A DNA stretch of 64,000 nt, taken from positions 2,790,001-2,854,000 of the forward strand of contig JAITYX010000032.1 in NCBI GenBank assembly GCA_021018815.1. The letters run 5' to 3'. The DNA comes from Talinum fruticosum (lineage: Eukaryota; Streptophyta; Magnoliopsida; Caryophyllales; Talinaceae). Positions within the stretch are counted from its first letter, which is position 1; every line of letters starts with the position of its first letter. Both the position numbers and the translations under genes were made by a program. Positions 39,594 to 51,719 of this stretch are shown one piece after another. The notes under the pieces are model-generated. The model was not told the DNA's origin. It was given only the letters and a program-made list of their open reading frames with translations, and ran no database searches.

Positions 39594-42500
39594 TCATGTG
39601 TGGAGATAATTGGCAGCCATCATCAGCTCCAGAGTAAGTTCAGGTTCAATATGAAATTCGGTCTCCTTTCCACTGCCAAATCATACATTTTGCATCAGTA
39701 AAGTATAACAATCCTAATAACAACAAAAACAATCAAGAGACAGTAAGAGAAGAGAGCTAAAGTTTGAAGTGCCCGGACTGCCAACCAGTGAGAGAGAGTC
39801 AGCCAACATAAGAGGCTGAAATTATGGAACTAACAAGCACAATGCTATCTTAACTTTCACAAAGATGAATAAAAGGACATAAATGACCTAGTATATTGAG
39901 ATTCATCATCAAGACAAGCAAGCGTCAGGGTAAGCATGCCTTGTTGAGCAATCTCTTCGCAAAATTTCCAACATTATTTGTCAAGGTAACTAATAAAGTG
40001 CAAGTTCCTGGTTGTCACACATTATCCATTCCTTGTGGACATCAGAGAGAGATCCATGAACCTCAGCTCTTCAAATTTCCCCTAATCACAACTATAAATA
40101 CGAAACAACTCCAACACCCACATTCAGTTACAAAATAATAGTAGTAAGCTTTGGTTACACAGGCACTTATCCACACTTGAAGATTGAATAATGAAATGTT
40201 CACAAGCAACAAACGAAAGGAGGTTCCATGGTGGAGCAGGAAATGAAGGTAAATATCTTAAATTCCCTTCTTTTTTTGGTAAAGGAAAATTTAGGAGGGG
40301 ATCATTGGGCTGATCTATGCTATCCACCACGCAGAAATATATCCAGCAGATTTTGTCATCCTCACAAGAGTCCATGAATACCACATATTTCATCTGGTTC
40401 TATTAAAAATAAATACTTCTCCAAAGGGACATCCATAGAATATGTTTTATTGCTATTAGATCAAATAGACTAATTCACACTCCAGAAAGGGGCTACTTCT
40501 GTGACCCATTAGATTTTGTGCTTTCCTTTCCTTCCTATTGCACATTTCTTGGGCAACTAATAATCTACAAATCTATTGATGGGATAATACACTTCTTGAC
40601 TAAGCGGTACTACTGAGAAAGGTATATGAAAAAGAACTGCTATAAGAGAGTCTGATAACGATAATTCTAAAGTGAGACAGTCTCACAATAAGTTACTTTT
40701 GAAACAGATGGGATGGAGCATAAAGAGTAAAATGCAGGTTGATGCAGCATATTGTCTGTCAAACTAAATTCTTGTGAGGCAGTCTCACCCTAGATAAACT
40801 ATTCTTAAAAAATTTAACCCAAAAAAAAAAAAAACTTTTCCTCATTCAGTGAGGGTGACCGAATAAGTTCATGAAGGCGAACAAGGGTTGTCACTCAAGG
40901 GTTGTCACTTTACTGAGTGACATACCGCATTGAACATTTTGATAGGGTACGAGTTTCATAAGTTGACATCTCCAAGCACCATTATATAGAATCAGAAATG
41001 TTAAGAAGGAATGTGTGCTAACTGTCACAATAGCTCCTGAAAGACAGAAGGGCTGAATATCAAGAGTATGCAACTCATCAATAAACGAAGCTTGCAAAAT
41101 CAATTGAACTGAGACAAGAGACACAGAAAAAAAATCCAGAATTCAAAATCACCAAATATTAGCATTTTGAGAAACCCATCCATTCTCATTTCCTAACAAA
41201 TGTAGAAGGGTAAGAGCTACAGTCTTAATCTATGCACATAGCAAAAAAAATGTATGCAAAACAATGGCTGATAAACCCTTCTTTATAAAACTACATTACG
41301 CAGGGAAACGGTATGGACTCAGAGGAGAGGATTAGTTCCCACCCAGATGATCATTGATATCAACAGTGATCTTGAATGAGAAGGGAAGCAGTAGCATTTC
41401 TGGTTGACAGTTCATAATTCCACACTTGCTTACTAATATTCAAGGTTGCAAGCACATACAATCAGAAGTCCTACGCAGCTAAAATTGCCCACAATGTTGA
41501 ACATCTGGTTCGTCTATGGTCCCCCCTTCCCTTTCGTAACATTCCTACTACAAACCACCCAAAGAACAAGCGTTCTTAATTTCTCTTCCATTTCTCCCTC
41601 ACCAGATGACACCATTAGTTGGAGCAACCACAATGTCACCCGGACTTTGTTGTACAACATTTCACATTAATGTACAGATTGGGTATCCTCCTTAGAAGAA
41701 TACCTTAAAATGAATTAAGAAACACACAGAAAACACAGCCAGCTTCATGCTCCTCTGACCTTCACAATCAAATGTAACAACTTAAGCATGTCTACCACAT
41801 AATAATATTAAGCTGTTATTGTTCAAATAATTCTAATTCCACAAACTAAAATTCAAATTTTTGCCAGGAATTTATTGTCGGAGAGGATTATAAAGCATAA
41901 ACAAGCCAGTAAGCAAGTTTTTAAAAAGTCAGCCAATGCTATAATTTAGCACTCACCAGAAATCAATCATAAGAAGCTACGTCAAATTCAGCAGAATCCT
42001 TCTTTCTCTTTTTAGGGGGATGGGTAAAGCAAGAAAGAAATTGAACTCCAAAAAATAGCAAATTGATTTCACCCAAATCAATTAGAATTACAGTTCACCT
42101 CGCATACTGAAGAGACCAATAGAAGTACTGGCATATCTTCTCCAGTATGGTAGTGCTTATTTCAGGGAAGCGCACTTCTCCATGCTGCGTTTCAGCAAAA
42201 CTCCCTGGAATCAGCCAATACAAAAATAAGGATATATGTCAAACCAATAACATAGCTTGGAAGCTCAATAATTCTCCGGGAAACTACTCACATAAAAATA
42301 GGATTGATAAAGGGAGAACACCAAGAAAAAAGCACCTCCACATTTAACAAAACAAAGTGCATATTTTACTAATCAAATGAGAATTACAGGTTACAACAAC
42401 CCCACAATCCAAGTTAATTCAATGTAGTGTTTTCACACACTCGCACACACATCCAATAAGAAAAAATTGAGATTCACACACCACAGCAGCAGTCTTTACT

Positions 42501-43254
42501 GTGGAAGATACATAAACTAACAACCTACATTTTTCCCACCATGAATATCAGCTGTGAACTAAAGGTATCCTAATTACTCCCTATGTCCCAAAAAAAACTG
42601 CTTGTTTGATTTTTAAAGCAAACTTTGCAACAACCCTCAATAGATATATTTTTTTAAATGGTAACTATATAATTTTGTAATTTTTTCTAGTACACAAGTT
42701 AAAATATTAATTGGAGACTGAAAAATGGCAAATAGGGAAATTATTTTGGGACGAAGGGAGTAGTATAAACGAGCAAACTAATATCAATGCCCCTTCTTAT
42801 GCCTTTTTTTGGGCATCCTCAATTGCTTCAATGCATATAGCTCTTCTTGAGCCCAAAACAAAACCTCCCACGATCTAATAGCTTTAACTTCTACCACTAT
42901 AAGAAGTCTATTTTTCTTTCTAGCGAGCTTCCATTTGCTTTACCCAGGTCACAAAATTCAATTTTGGGTGAATGCGCCAACCGAGCTCATCAATTGTGCC
43001 CCGGCCTCAGCTATTCGGAACGATCAACAATTTCGTAAAGACGAAAGCATTTCTCCGTTAACCCTAATTGACTAGAAGACGAACCAGATGGACTACGAAA
43101 CCCTAATTTGCAAATTATTTCGGATAGCTCTAATTGGGGACGAACCTGGGGAGGTGAGCATGTTGCGGAGGGTCTGAGAAACCATGGCGGCTTTCTTGTC
43201 GATCACGAATTCGAAGCCTTCGGCGCTGATCAGCTTCACCGTTTCTTCCTTCTT

Positions 43255-43257
<3 letters not shown>
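39594..43257 (-). CDS. ELC: Elongin C (SKP1/BTB-fold), three exons
   Basis: Elongin C is a small BTB/POZ-fold adaptor. In animals it bridges elongin A or BC-box proteins to cullins; in plants it is linked to elongin A and transcription elongation. The exons are 43146-43257, 42099-42204 and 39594-39672, all GT-AG and in phase, giving 98 residues. It starts MKKEETVKLISAEGFEFVID, continues AAMVSQTLRNMLTSPGSFAE, then HGEVRFPEISTTILEKICQY and FYWSLQYAS, and ends FHIEPELTLELMMAANYLHT. Length and sequence match plant elongin C. Intron 2 is about 2.4 kb and intron 1 contains a Stowaway-like MITE. A (CT)n tract occupies the leader. Confidence 0.96.
40672..40788. repeat. Small MITE-like repeat with palindromic ends
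   Basis: GTGAGACAGTCTCAC at 40672-40686 is a perfect palindrome about a central base, and GTGAGGCAGTCTCAC at 40774-40788 repeats it 102 bp away. A related ATGAGACAGTCTCC occurs at 56,638. It lies in elongin C intron 2. Confidence 0.5.
42577..42760. mobile_element. Stowaway-like MITE in elongin C intron 1
   Basis: A 184 bp element with terminal inverted repeats CTCCCTATGTCCCAAAA and TTTTGGGACGAAGGGAG, flanked by TA on both sides. These ends are the widespread plant Stowaway (Tc1/mariner) signature. Confidence 0.88.

Positions 43258-43258
<1 letters not shown>

Positions 43259-43291
<33 letters not shown>
43259..43291. repeat. (CT)n tract in the elongin C leader
   Basis: About 16 CT units on plus (GA on the coding strand) immediately upstream of the ATG. 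GA-rich leaders are common in plant genes. Confidence 0.9.
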
Positions 43292-43293
<2 letters not shown>

Positions 43294-43389
43294 GCTCTGA
43301 CGATAAAAAAACGCTTCCTTCCTTCCTTCCCTCCCTGGAGAACACAAGGCGGTTCTATGCCTTCGTGCTGAATTAGCATTCCCTTGGGC

Positions 43390-44490
43390 CTTTGTAGCCC
43401 AAATTATCTACCCCAACTACTCGGCTCAACCCCCTAGTCGTGAATGTCTCGTGTGATACGATTTCACTTGATAAATTTTATATGTACACGTTTAAATTGT
43501 AATTATAAAGTGATCTATAGAAACTTTATATTCATTTGACTGCTTTTACATCTCTTCAAACCCTCGTACCCTTAAGTCAAATCGAAAAAGTACTCTTTAA
43601 CTCATTTGTACTTGGTAATTTTAGATTGTAGAGTTAAAGGCTAATAAAGGATGGAATAGATTAAGAAAAACTAACGGTTTAGTGGATTTAAAAATAAATA
43701 AAGTACATAATTGTTAAATTTATTAAGTCAAATTAGGTTCGGTCTGTTAGCTAAGTTAAAACAAACGGCTAAACAACCTTTGCTTTACATTGTTCTATTC
43801 ATATTTGTCAAGATGTCTAATTTATATTCAAATATAATTTATGCCTTAAACTCCACACATAAATATTGTAAGAACAATAAAAAAGTGATTTTATTTTACA
43901 AATGATAAAATTACGGCTTCAATCTTCATGAGAGAGAGATGAGACCCCTGCCTGCAGGCTGCAGGGGTTGCAGTAGAACTCAAAATCAAAAAACCGAATC
44001 AAATAATCGGTTAAATGGACAAGTTTTCAAAATCATTAGGTATTTATGAAAATGAGAACTAAAACCATATGGTCCGAATCTAAAGATCACAAACTTCACC
44101 AAACAGTAAAAGGCGGCTATACAGGTTGCTTCAAGTGTGTAGGAGTGAGTAACAGAGCATTTATTTAACCCTCAAAACAGAGAGAAAAATTTGTATATTA
44201 AACCCTCAAGACAAGGGCATGTAATATTGATGACAGCCAAAAATACCAAAGCAGCTCTGCAGTAGCATTCCAACTACTGCCACTCAAAAACTTTCCTAAG
44301 CTATAGTATATAGTATTACTATCAATCAAACCATTTCTAACATCATCAAATTTATTATAAATAAACTACAACATTGAAAAATCTCAATAATAATGCTAAC
44401 TAAAGATGGGTCGATCCTCTCTGCGAGAATCCCTCTTTTCTTCCCTTCTCTTTTATGAGACAAAACTGACTTCTAGGCTTTCCTTGCAAA
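43390..44490. other. Intergenic region
   Basis: AT-rich DNA between elongin C (upstream side) and the 3' end of OXA1, with no supported gene. Confidence 0.7.
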
Positions 44491-44504
44491 TGGAAAGTGC
44501 CATC

Positions 44505-47500
44505 TTAACGCTTCTTGTTTTTCTTCTTTTGCTTGACCTGTCTCTCTAAATTTCTAAGCCGCTGGCTAAGAACCGTTGACGATGATGACGCTTTTGATTC
44601 AGCAGAGTTCGGTAATTGCGCAGCGTGGCGTGCTGCGGCCTCATTCTGGGCAGCTTCCGAGGCCTGTTTGAGTGATTGGAAGAAAGAGAACCCAGATTGT
44701 GAGTTCTGTTGATTGTTGATAGCAGGCGGTGTCATTGGTATATCTGGAAGTCCCAAGGCCTGTTTTACGCCAGGAATCTTGAGTACTGCACAACGCAAAC
44801 CCACAATCAGCCATCAAGATCAGGCCAACAAGAAATTCAGCATTCAGTATTATTATTGAGGAGTAACTTGACGCCTCGGGTACCCAGCGGACAGTGCGGA
44901 GACTGAAACCGGTCCTCCCCCTCCCTTGCCCTCTCTTTTGTTGATGGCAGTTTCATAAACTATCTACAAGTTCTCATTTTTTAACTAGTTAGAATACAAT
45001 AAATATCAATCAGTTTTTTACAGGTCAGTTTTAAATTTATGAATATTTGTGCAAAATCAAAATCCCCCGGTCCAGCTATAGGGTGCCCAGGACATTGATC
45101 CCATCAATGTACATCTATTCCCCACTCCTAAGGGTTGACAGTTGACCAGGAGTCTAGCCAGCTAGTTTCTCTTGACCCCCTGGGGCAAAACTTAAGTTTA
45201 CCCCCTAGGTCCGCCTATGTTAATTTGACCATTTATTGTGCTCACAGTTGCTATGTAAGACACCTGATTCTCAGCCAGCCAGCCTCTAATACAAGAAGAT
45301 ATCCAACAGCCAATCCCACCTGTAGACATGAACCTATATCCAACTATCAAGCCTGAGCCAAGCAAACAATGAGAGACTCAGCGCTTCTGTTGCATCATAG
45401 AAACTCTAGAACGCTAGAAGTTGCTATAACATGAGATAGTATCTCAGCACTTTCAAGCACATGAAAACAGTACAGTATGATGAACGCAATAGGCTGAAGA
45501 GCTCACCCGATCCATATGCAAAAGAGAAAATATTAGAAGTAATCCAGTAACAAAATATTGCCTGCACAGATATAAATCAAAGACAATGGTGTCAATTTTT
45601 ATTTTATTTTTTTGACAGATGTACACCTGAAAGCACAATATTCAGCACAAGAATACAACCAAAACAAAAGCCAAAGAAAAATATTTCAACTGTAAAAATA
45701 TTTACTGTACATCCTTAATTCAGTCAGATTTCGATCCCAAATAATATCAATTGGTTTATAAGTCTTTATCCAGGTGCAGCATTATCCACACAAGCTGGAA
45801 TGGAGGCTCATCTCCAACGGTGAGATAAATAAAAAAACTATTGAGCCACCAGCTGTGTCTTGATTTGAACATAAGCAGATCAACAATCATTGGAGTCCCT
45901 ATCCACCTTTTCTTCCTTTTTTTCGGTTTGGGGGAGGGCAGGGGCACTTAATCAAACCATGCTTTCAGTTGGAATGTGTTTTAAAGAGCAAACGACAATG
46001 CAGGCAGAGCGCCCCCCCAAAAAACCCCCAAACAAACAAAAAAGAAATTAAAGAAAAGGAATGGGAAAACGGAAAAGGAAAATAAAAGTATATTAAGCTT
46101 AAAGTCTCAAAAGCAACAACACAATTGACCTAGAGTTGAACCATATAAGTGATACAAGGAAATTCAGCAGTGTAAGGAACTATCCTTTCCACCAAATGAA
46201 TTCTAAAAACTTAAAAGTGTGGACAATGCAGTTCATAGTTTTGTTTTCCAACTGTCAAGCCTCAAAAGCAAAATCTTATATGACTAGGTATCCAACACAG
46301 ACCAGATGCACAAAATGCTTAAGATTTAGGCAAATAGACCAGCAAGAACTTAGCAAAACGATATCTTGAAACAATAATTTAATTATCAAATATTATTATA
46401 CTGAACTGGAAAGAAATCAACTAACCAGGCTCATTACGAATGAGAGCATAGTTTCATACAAACAACAACTCATTGGAGTATGAACTCCAGAAAGCAGCAA
46501 GCTGGTAAAATAATATTGAACTTCTCTCTTTTCAAGCATCAAAATGGTCTGCCCCATTTACCTAGAATTCTAGAAATAGATCAAGACCCTAATAGGTCAA
46601 GTTATTAATCATACAATATGGCAAAGGTCAATTTTAGTGCACAGTGGCCAGTCAGCGATAGAAATCTAGCATATGCAAAGCTCACTGAAATTGATAAGCC
46701 ACTACACAGAACATATCAAGAAGCAAGCAAACAAAGTCACTTCTTCACAGCTCTCTTTGAATCAATTGCTCCTATTTTGTGCATAAAGCATTTACGGAAT
46801 CATTATCACAGCTCAATAAGAAAATACAGAGTGATAAAATTCATTTTTTGGTGAGTGGGTACACTTTAAAAGTGACTAACCAAAAAAATTCCAAGCTGAA
46901 AAAATGCCACAAAAGTGACTTTTTCAGCTGTCCATCACAAAATAAACGGTCCAAGACCAAAGGCCCCAGATCTTTTCCAACACATTCACTAATCAACGTA
47001 ATCATTCAGCTTAAAAAGTACCCACCGGGCACTGAAAGAAAAGTTCTACTCGAGCACTGGAAGACATTGTCGTTAGTATTCCTATACAATCAGAACATAT
47101 AGTGTACGTAAGCAAAAGGCAGGACTAAAATCTGCAGAAGCTACATCTGTGTTTTAGGGTGCCCTTCACATCCAATCCAACAGATACAAAGACTTTATTT
47201 CCATGGTTAGCAAAACCTAAGTTTCCTAGAAACCAAACATTCAAAATGTTAACAAGAAACTAAGTGGAAAAGTACCTGCGGGAAATTCATGGTGAACGGA
47301 ACTGTAAGAACAGCTAAGCCCCTGGAGAACTTTTTCATGGTGTCAGCAACAGGATTTCCTTCCATGCCTTCTTGCATATTGAACTGAGACAAGATAGAGG
47401 ATAACTTAGTCAATCAGTGAGCAAAGAGAACCAAGAAGAAAGGAGATATGAAGCCTCACATATATAATTCTACATTGTCTAAGGTACAACATTAGGAGAA

Positions 47501-50500
47501 GATTCACAGTTGCTGAAAGATGCCTACCTCTACATTTATCAGAAAAGTTAATCCCGCCAAAACAGGGAAGGTGTATGTACTATCCGCAACCGAGAGATCA
47601 GTAAACCAGAATGCTCCACCATTTTTAAATGATGGAACTTTCTCCGCCATGTTTGATATCTGTACACAAAGAGCAGGTTAACTTTTACCCAAATTATGCA
47701 CCATATTAGAACGATAAGATCATCACCTTGAACTTACTGCAAAGAAAAAGCTGATGAAGACAGGAGCCTGAATAAAGAGCCCTTTTATTGGAGTGAAGGG
47801 TGTCACACCATATCTGCAATCATCAAATTATCAGCACATATGCAAGGAATCATGAGATGATCATTCAGAAATCAAAACCGATGTCATTAAGAAGCAGAAG
47901 AGAGCCTTAGCACCAGTAGATGAATATGTAAGTACAGTCTGTCAACTATTTTGATTTATTCAGATTTCCTGAGAAAATCTTTGTCTTTATCATGTTAAGA
48001 AGTTTGTCAATAAGGGGGATAGTTTACATTTTGGTTGTACAGAGTCCTTTTGTAGTATGCTTGCTTCGCGTCCATCTTTTTCATTTATATTTACTTATAT
48101 ATTTTGATTTTTTAATCAAAACATATGAAGTTTATCGACAAGGAAGAATAGTTGAATTCTGTTCCTTTTGGTGGAGGATTTGGCTTTCATATAATTATGT
48201 CAGCTGCCAACAAGAGATTTACAGATGGAAAAATCATTCTGCAAATATAAAGGTACTAAAAGGTTTGCAAAGCAGCTAAGTTGGCCATAAATTAGTTGAT
48301 TGATGAAGATAAACACTACTCAACTAATAAAGTATCCCTCAATCTACATGACAAGAAAATCCAAAATATTTTGAGGAAACCTCCTTCCAGTGACTTTTTA
48401 AGATCAAATTTGGCAGGAATTGTTATGGACAATAAAGACAGGGAACTTAGCTGTGCTGGAGAGAAAAATCTGTGCAATAGTTCAGTAGTCAGTAATAATG
48501 GCAGAAAATATTGATCTTAGAGAAGATATTCATCAAGCCCAGAAAACAGATTTAAAAAGATTATCTTTGAAGGTGATGACTATTCTTTGAGCTCTAACTA
48601 GGAAGTAGGGAATCAACTCCTCAACATATTGGAACCTTCATAGTGATTATGTCGAGAGGCAAATTCTGGACACATTTTACAGCATCATGTAGACACAATT
48701 TCCAGGGATGGAACTGAAGGGACCAGCAGGCCCCTATCCCCCCTCCCCCAAGGAAAAAAAAAAATTCCACAACTACTAAATTGGGCTTAGACTCCTTTCA
48801 TTTATCTGATGAGTGTACAGACGTTATGGTTGCTGGTTCAAATCCTTTACATCAATATTCACTATCTTTTTTCCCAATTTTTTCAACACAATGTGTAGCG
48901 TGTTGGATCCTGGGTGTGCTGCCCTCGTGACTAACCCAATGCCCCTTATCCGTTTCTATCTTTACCCATTTTCTTTCTTTCTTTTTCTTGTTTGCTGTAT
49001 TTCTCATTTCCGATGTGGTCTTCTTTTAAATGTATCTCTTTCCTCGTTCTCTTTTTCGTCATTGCTTTTCATGCATAATATGGCACACCAATTTGCAAGA
49101 CATTGAGATTTTTGTTTGCTGTATCTTTTTGGTGTACTTGGCTTTCATAGATTATGTCACCCTAATTCATATTATTATTGTCACCCTAATTTGCAAACAT
49201 GAATACTTAATACCATTCCGTTATAAATACTCATAGCCTCCCCCTCGGTCCCCCAACAAAAAAAATGGTTTGCTACATTTTTATTCTGTTTTCCAAGAGG
49301 AACTCTTTATTACTTATATAAGTTATGTTGGATTATTCTGTTTTCCAAGTGGTCTAATGCATTTTCCCCTTCGAGAAATCCAATAATCCAATGCAACATC
49401 TCGTTACTAAAAGAAATGCTGCAATTAGATTAATATGATACACAACAAACATACATCCCAGTATGGAAGTTATGACAATCATTTTAGGGGAGGGAAGAAA
49501 AATTTTTCCCTTTTGTTTTTCTGTTTTTTTTTTGGTGGAGGGGGAGAGGGTGCTCCTACTTTTATGGTCTTATCTCAAAAGTGAAATTGACTTTGTGTTG
49601 CAGACAATTTTCAGTTATCACTTATCAGTAAAAAGCTTTCCCACTCTGTGATGTTAGAGGTAACATGAAATAGTCTACCACAAAGGCATACAAGGCAAAG
49701 CAATAGGTAACATAGTTTCAACCTCTAAGGACCCTGAGTCATAGACCATATATCAATTCTCAAATCTCAAAAGTTAGATCCAGTTCCTTGATTTATATGG
49801 CCATAATCCAGCTGATCAACCAGACTAAATTATGGCAGAGTCAGACACATGTTCCATATAACCACTTATAGACATGAACGCATACTTACAGCATACCTAT
49901 TTCAAATCCCAGAAAAGATAGATAATAAACATTATCAGTCCTTCATGCTGGACTTACTCTTTGAAAAGCTCATTCATTCTTCGTTTACCATCAGCTACAG
50001 CCTCCGGCTCCATGCTCTGCAACAAACAATCATTGAAGTAAATTCATTATACCAAATTGCGAGTGGGGAGATCAGATAACAAAGAACAGGACATATTAAA
50101 GGCAATAAAGGATACAAAGTCAATGAAGGGCATGCCTGTGGCTGTACAAACAGGATTAAAGCCCACTGGAAATAACCAAATTAATACAGACAGTAACAGG
50201 ATGGAGATCACAGTGCGTGTATCTCATTGCACAAGTAAAGCATAATCCAAGGACGCTTAGAGGGTAAAATTGGTCCAATTTAGGAGAATAGAATTATTAA
50301 TTTCATTCTAAAGAGCAAAGACACTGTCAATGGGAGAGAGACTGAAACATTTGCCATATTAAAATGGTGTATACTTCCTCTGCATAGAATTTCCAGCATG
50401 TTCTAACTTGCTAGATTAGTGTATAAAGTCAAAGTAATAACATCAGTTGATAAGGCTCCCATAGTGTAAAGTTCCTATTAATAAGAAACCTACGACATAA

Positions 50501-51707
50501 TATTAGTTTCCTTTCACAGGATAATTTCCGTGATGATCAACCACAACTTATAATTTCCATTGCTTATCAACAAGGCACAAAGATACATGAAGCTCCCACT
50601 TTTCCACCATACAAGGAAGCTTTCTGCGGTTCAAGTTGTTTTTGCACCAAAAAAAGTCTCCCCACATTTACCTCTGAAAGAATCTCCCTAACTTCCTTTC
50701 CTGAGTAAATAACGTAGTCTGATTCGTAATTTACCAAAATAGGTCAGGATGCGCTATAGGAACTTAACTTTAATCACGAGACAGAAAATCATTTACACTT
50801 GCAATGAATCAAATCAGGCATCAACAATTTAAGTTATGAAGCCCGCGTACATAAAGCTGCTGAACCTACCTTAGCTTGCATCTCCTCCTTAATCTCTTCA
50901 AGACGCGGCCGCATAAGCTGCAAGCAACGTATTAAGAATAGGCCTATCTTAGCACAAAAATCATTTAAACATATAAGCATACATGAAGTGCAATAATACC
51001 ACACAAAATTCCCATTAAATTCTCAAAAAATGAAACTACACAGAGACAGTGTGCAGTAACAAAACATTACTGTCAATTTGGAGGTGGCCTTGAGCTGATT
51101 AATAAGAAAAGGGACAGTAGCTGAACGGATCAACAGAGTTGTAAGAGCTATTGAAGCCCACCTAAACACATGAAATGCAACATTAAATACTATAAACTTC
51201 CCAAAATCCTTCACAACCAAACAAATAATAACAGTAGCAATTCTCTCACCAAGGTAATCCAGTAAAGGAGTGAATCCCGTCAATCAGGTATTGCAAGGCC
51301 GCAACAGGATACGCAGAATCCGCAGCAGCAATAGCAACCTCGTTCCCAACTTGGGCCTGAGAAGCTATTGCCTCCACAGGGGCATCACCAATAACCCCAG
51401 CAACATCACTTAAGTACTCAACTTTCTCTGACCCTTCTCCAATGGAGGTTGACATATATCTGTGAAAATGCCCACCATTCCCATATCCCGGAGAAACTGA
51501 CCTCTGCTGACCAAATACGAAACAAGGTCCCAGAGAATTATTGCCATAAGAACAAAATGACCTTTTGGCTACAAAATCATCAATTTGACACCGGGTTGAT
51601 TGATTTGGTTTGTTATCATCATGGTCATGAGAAATGTAACTAAAACAAGGGTTGAATCTTCTAGCTAGAAGGGTAGCTCGACTACAAACGCTACGCCTAT
51701 ATGCCAT
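44505..51707 (-). CDS. OXA1: Mitochondrial inner-membrane insertase OXA1, nine exons
   Basis: OXA1 (YidC/Oxa1/Alb3 family) inserts mitochondrially made proteins into the inner membrane. The exons are 51250-51707, 51071-51161, 50870-50917, 49958-50016, 47738-47813, 47528-47659, 47276-47383, 45507-45561 and 44505-44785. All junctions are GT-AG and in phase, giving 435 residues. It has an arginine-rich presequence (MAYRRSVCSRATLLARRFNP). TM1 reads WASIALTTLLIRSATVPFLI, then the matrix hairpin RPRLEEIKEEMQAK and KRRMNELFKEYGVTPFTPIK. TM2 reads FIQAPVFISFFFA, TM3 PVLAGLTFLINVE, and TM4-5 end in AIFCYWITSNIFSFAYG. The tail is basic (LERQVKQKKKNKKR), as expected for ribosome contact. The order and spacing match plant OXA1. 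Confidence 0.95.
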
Positions 51708-51719
51708 CTAGACTAAATA

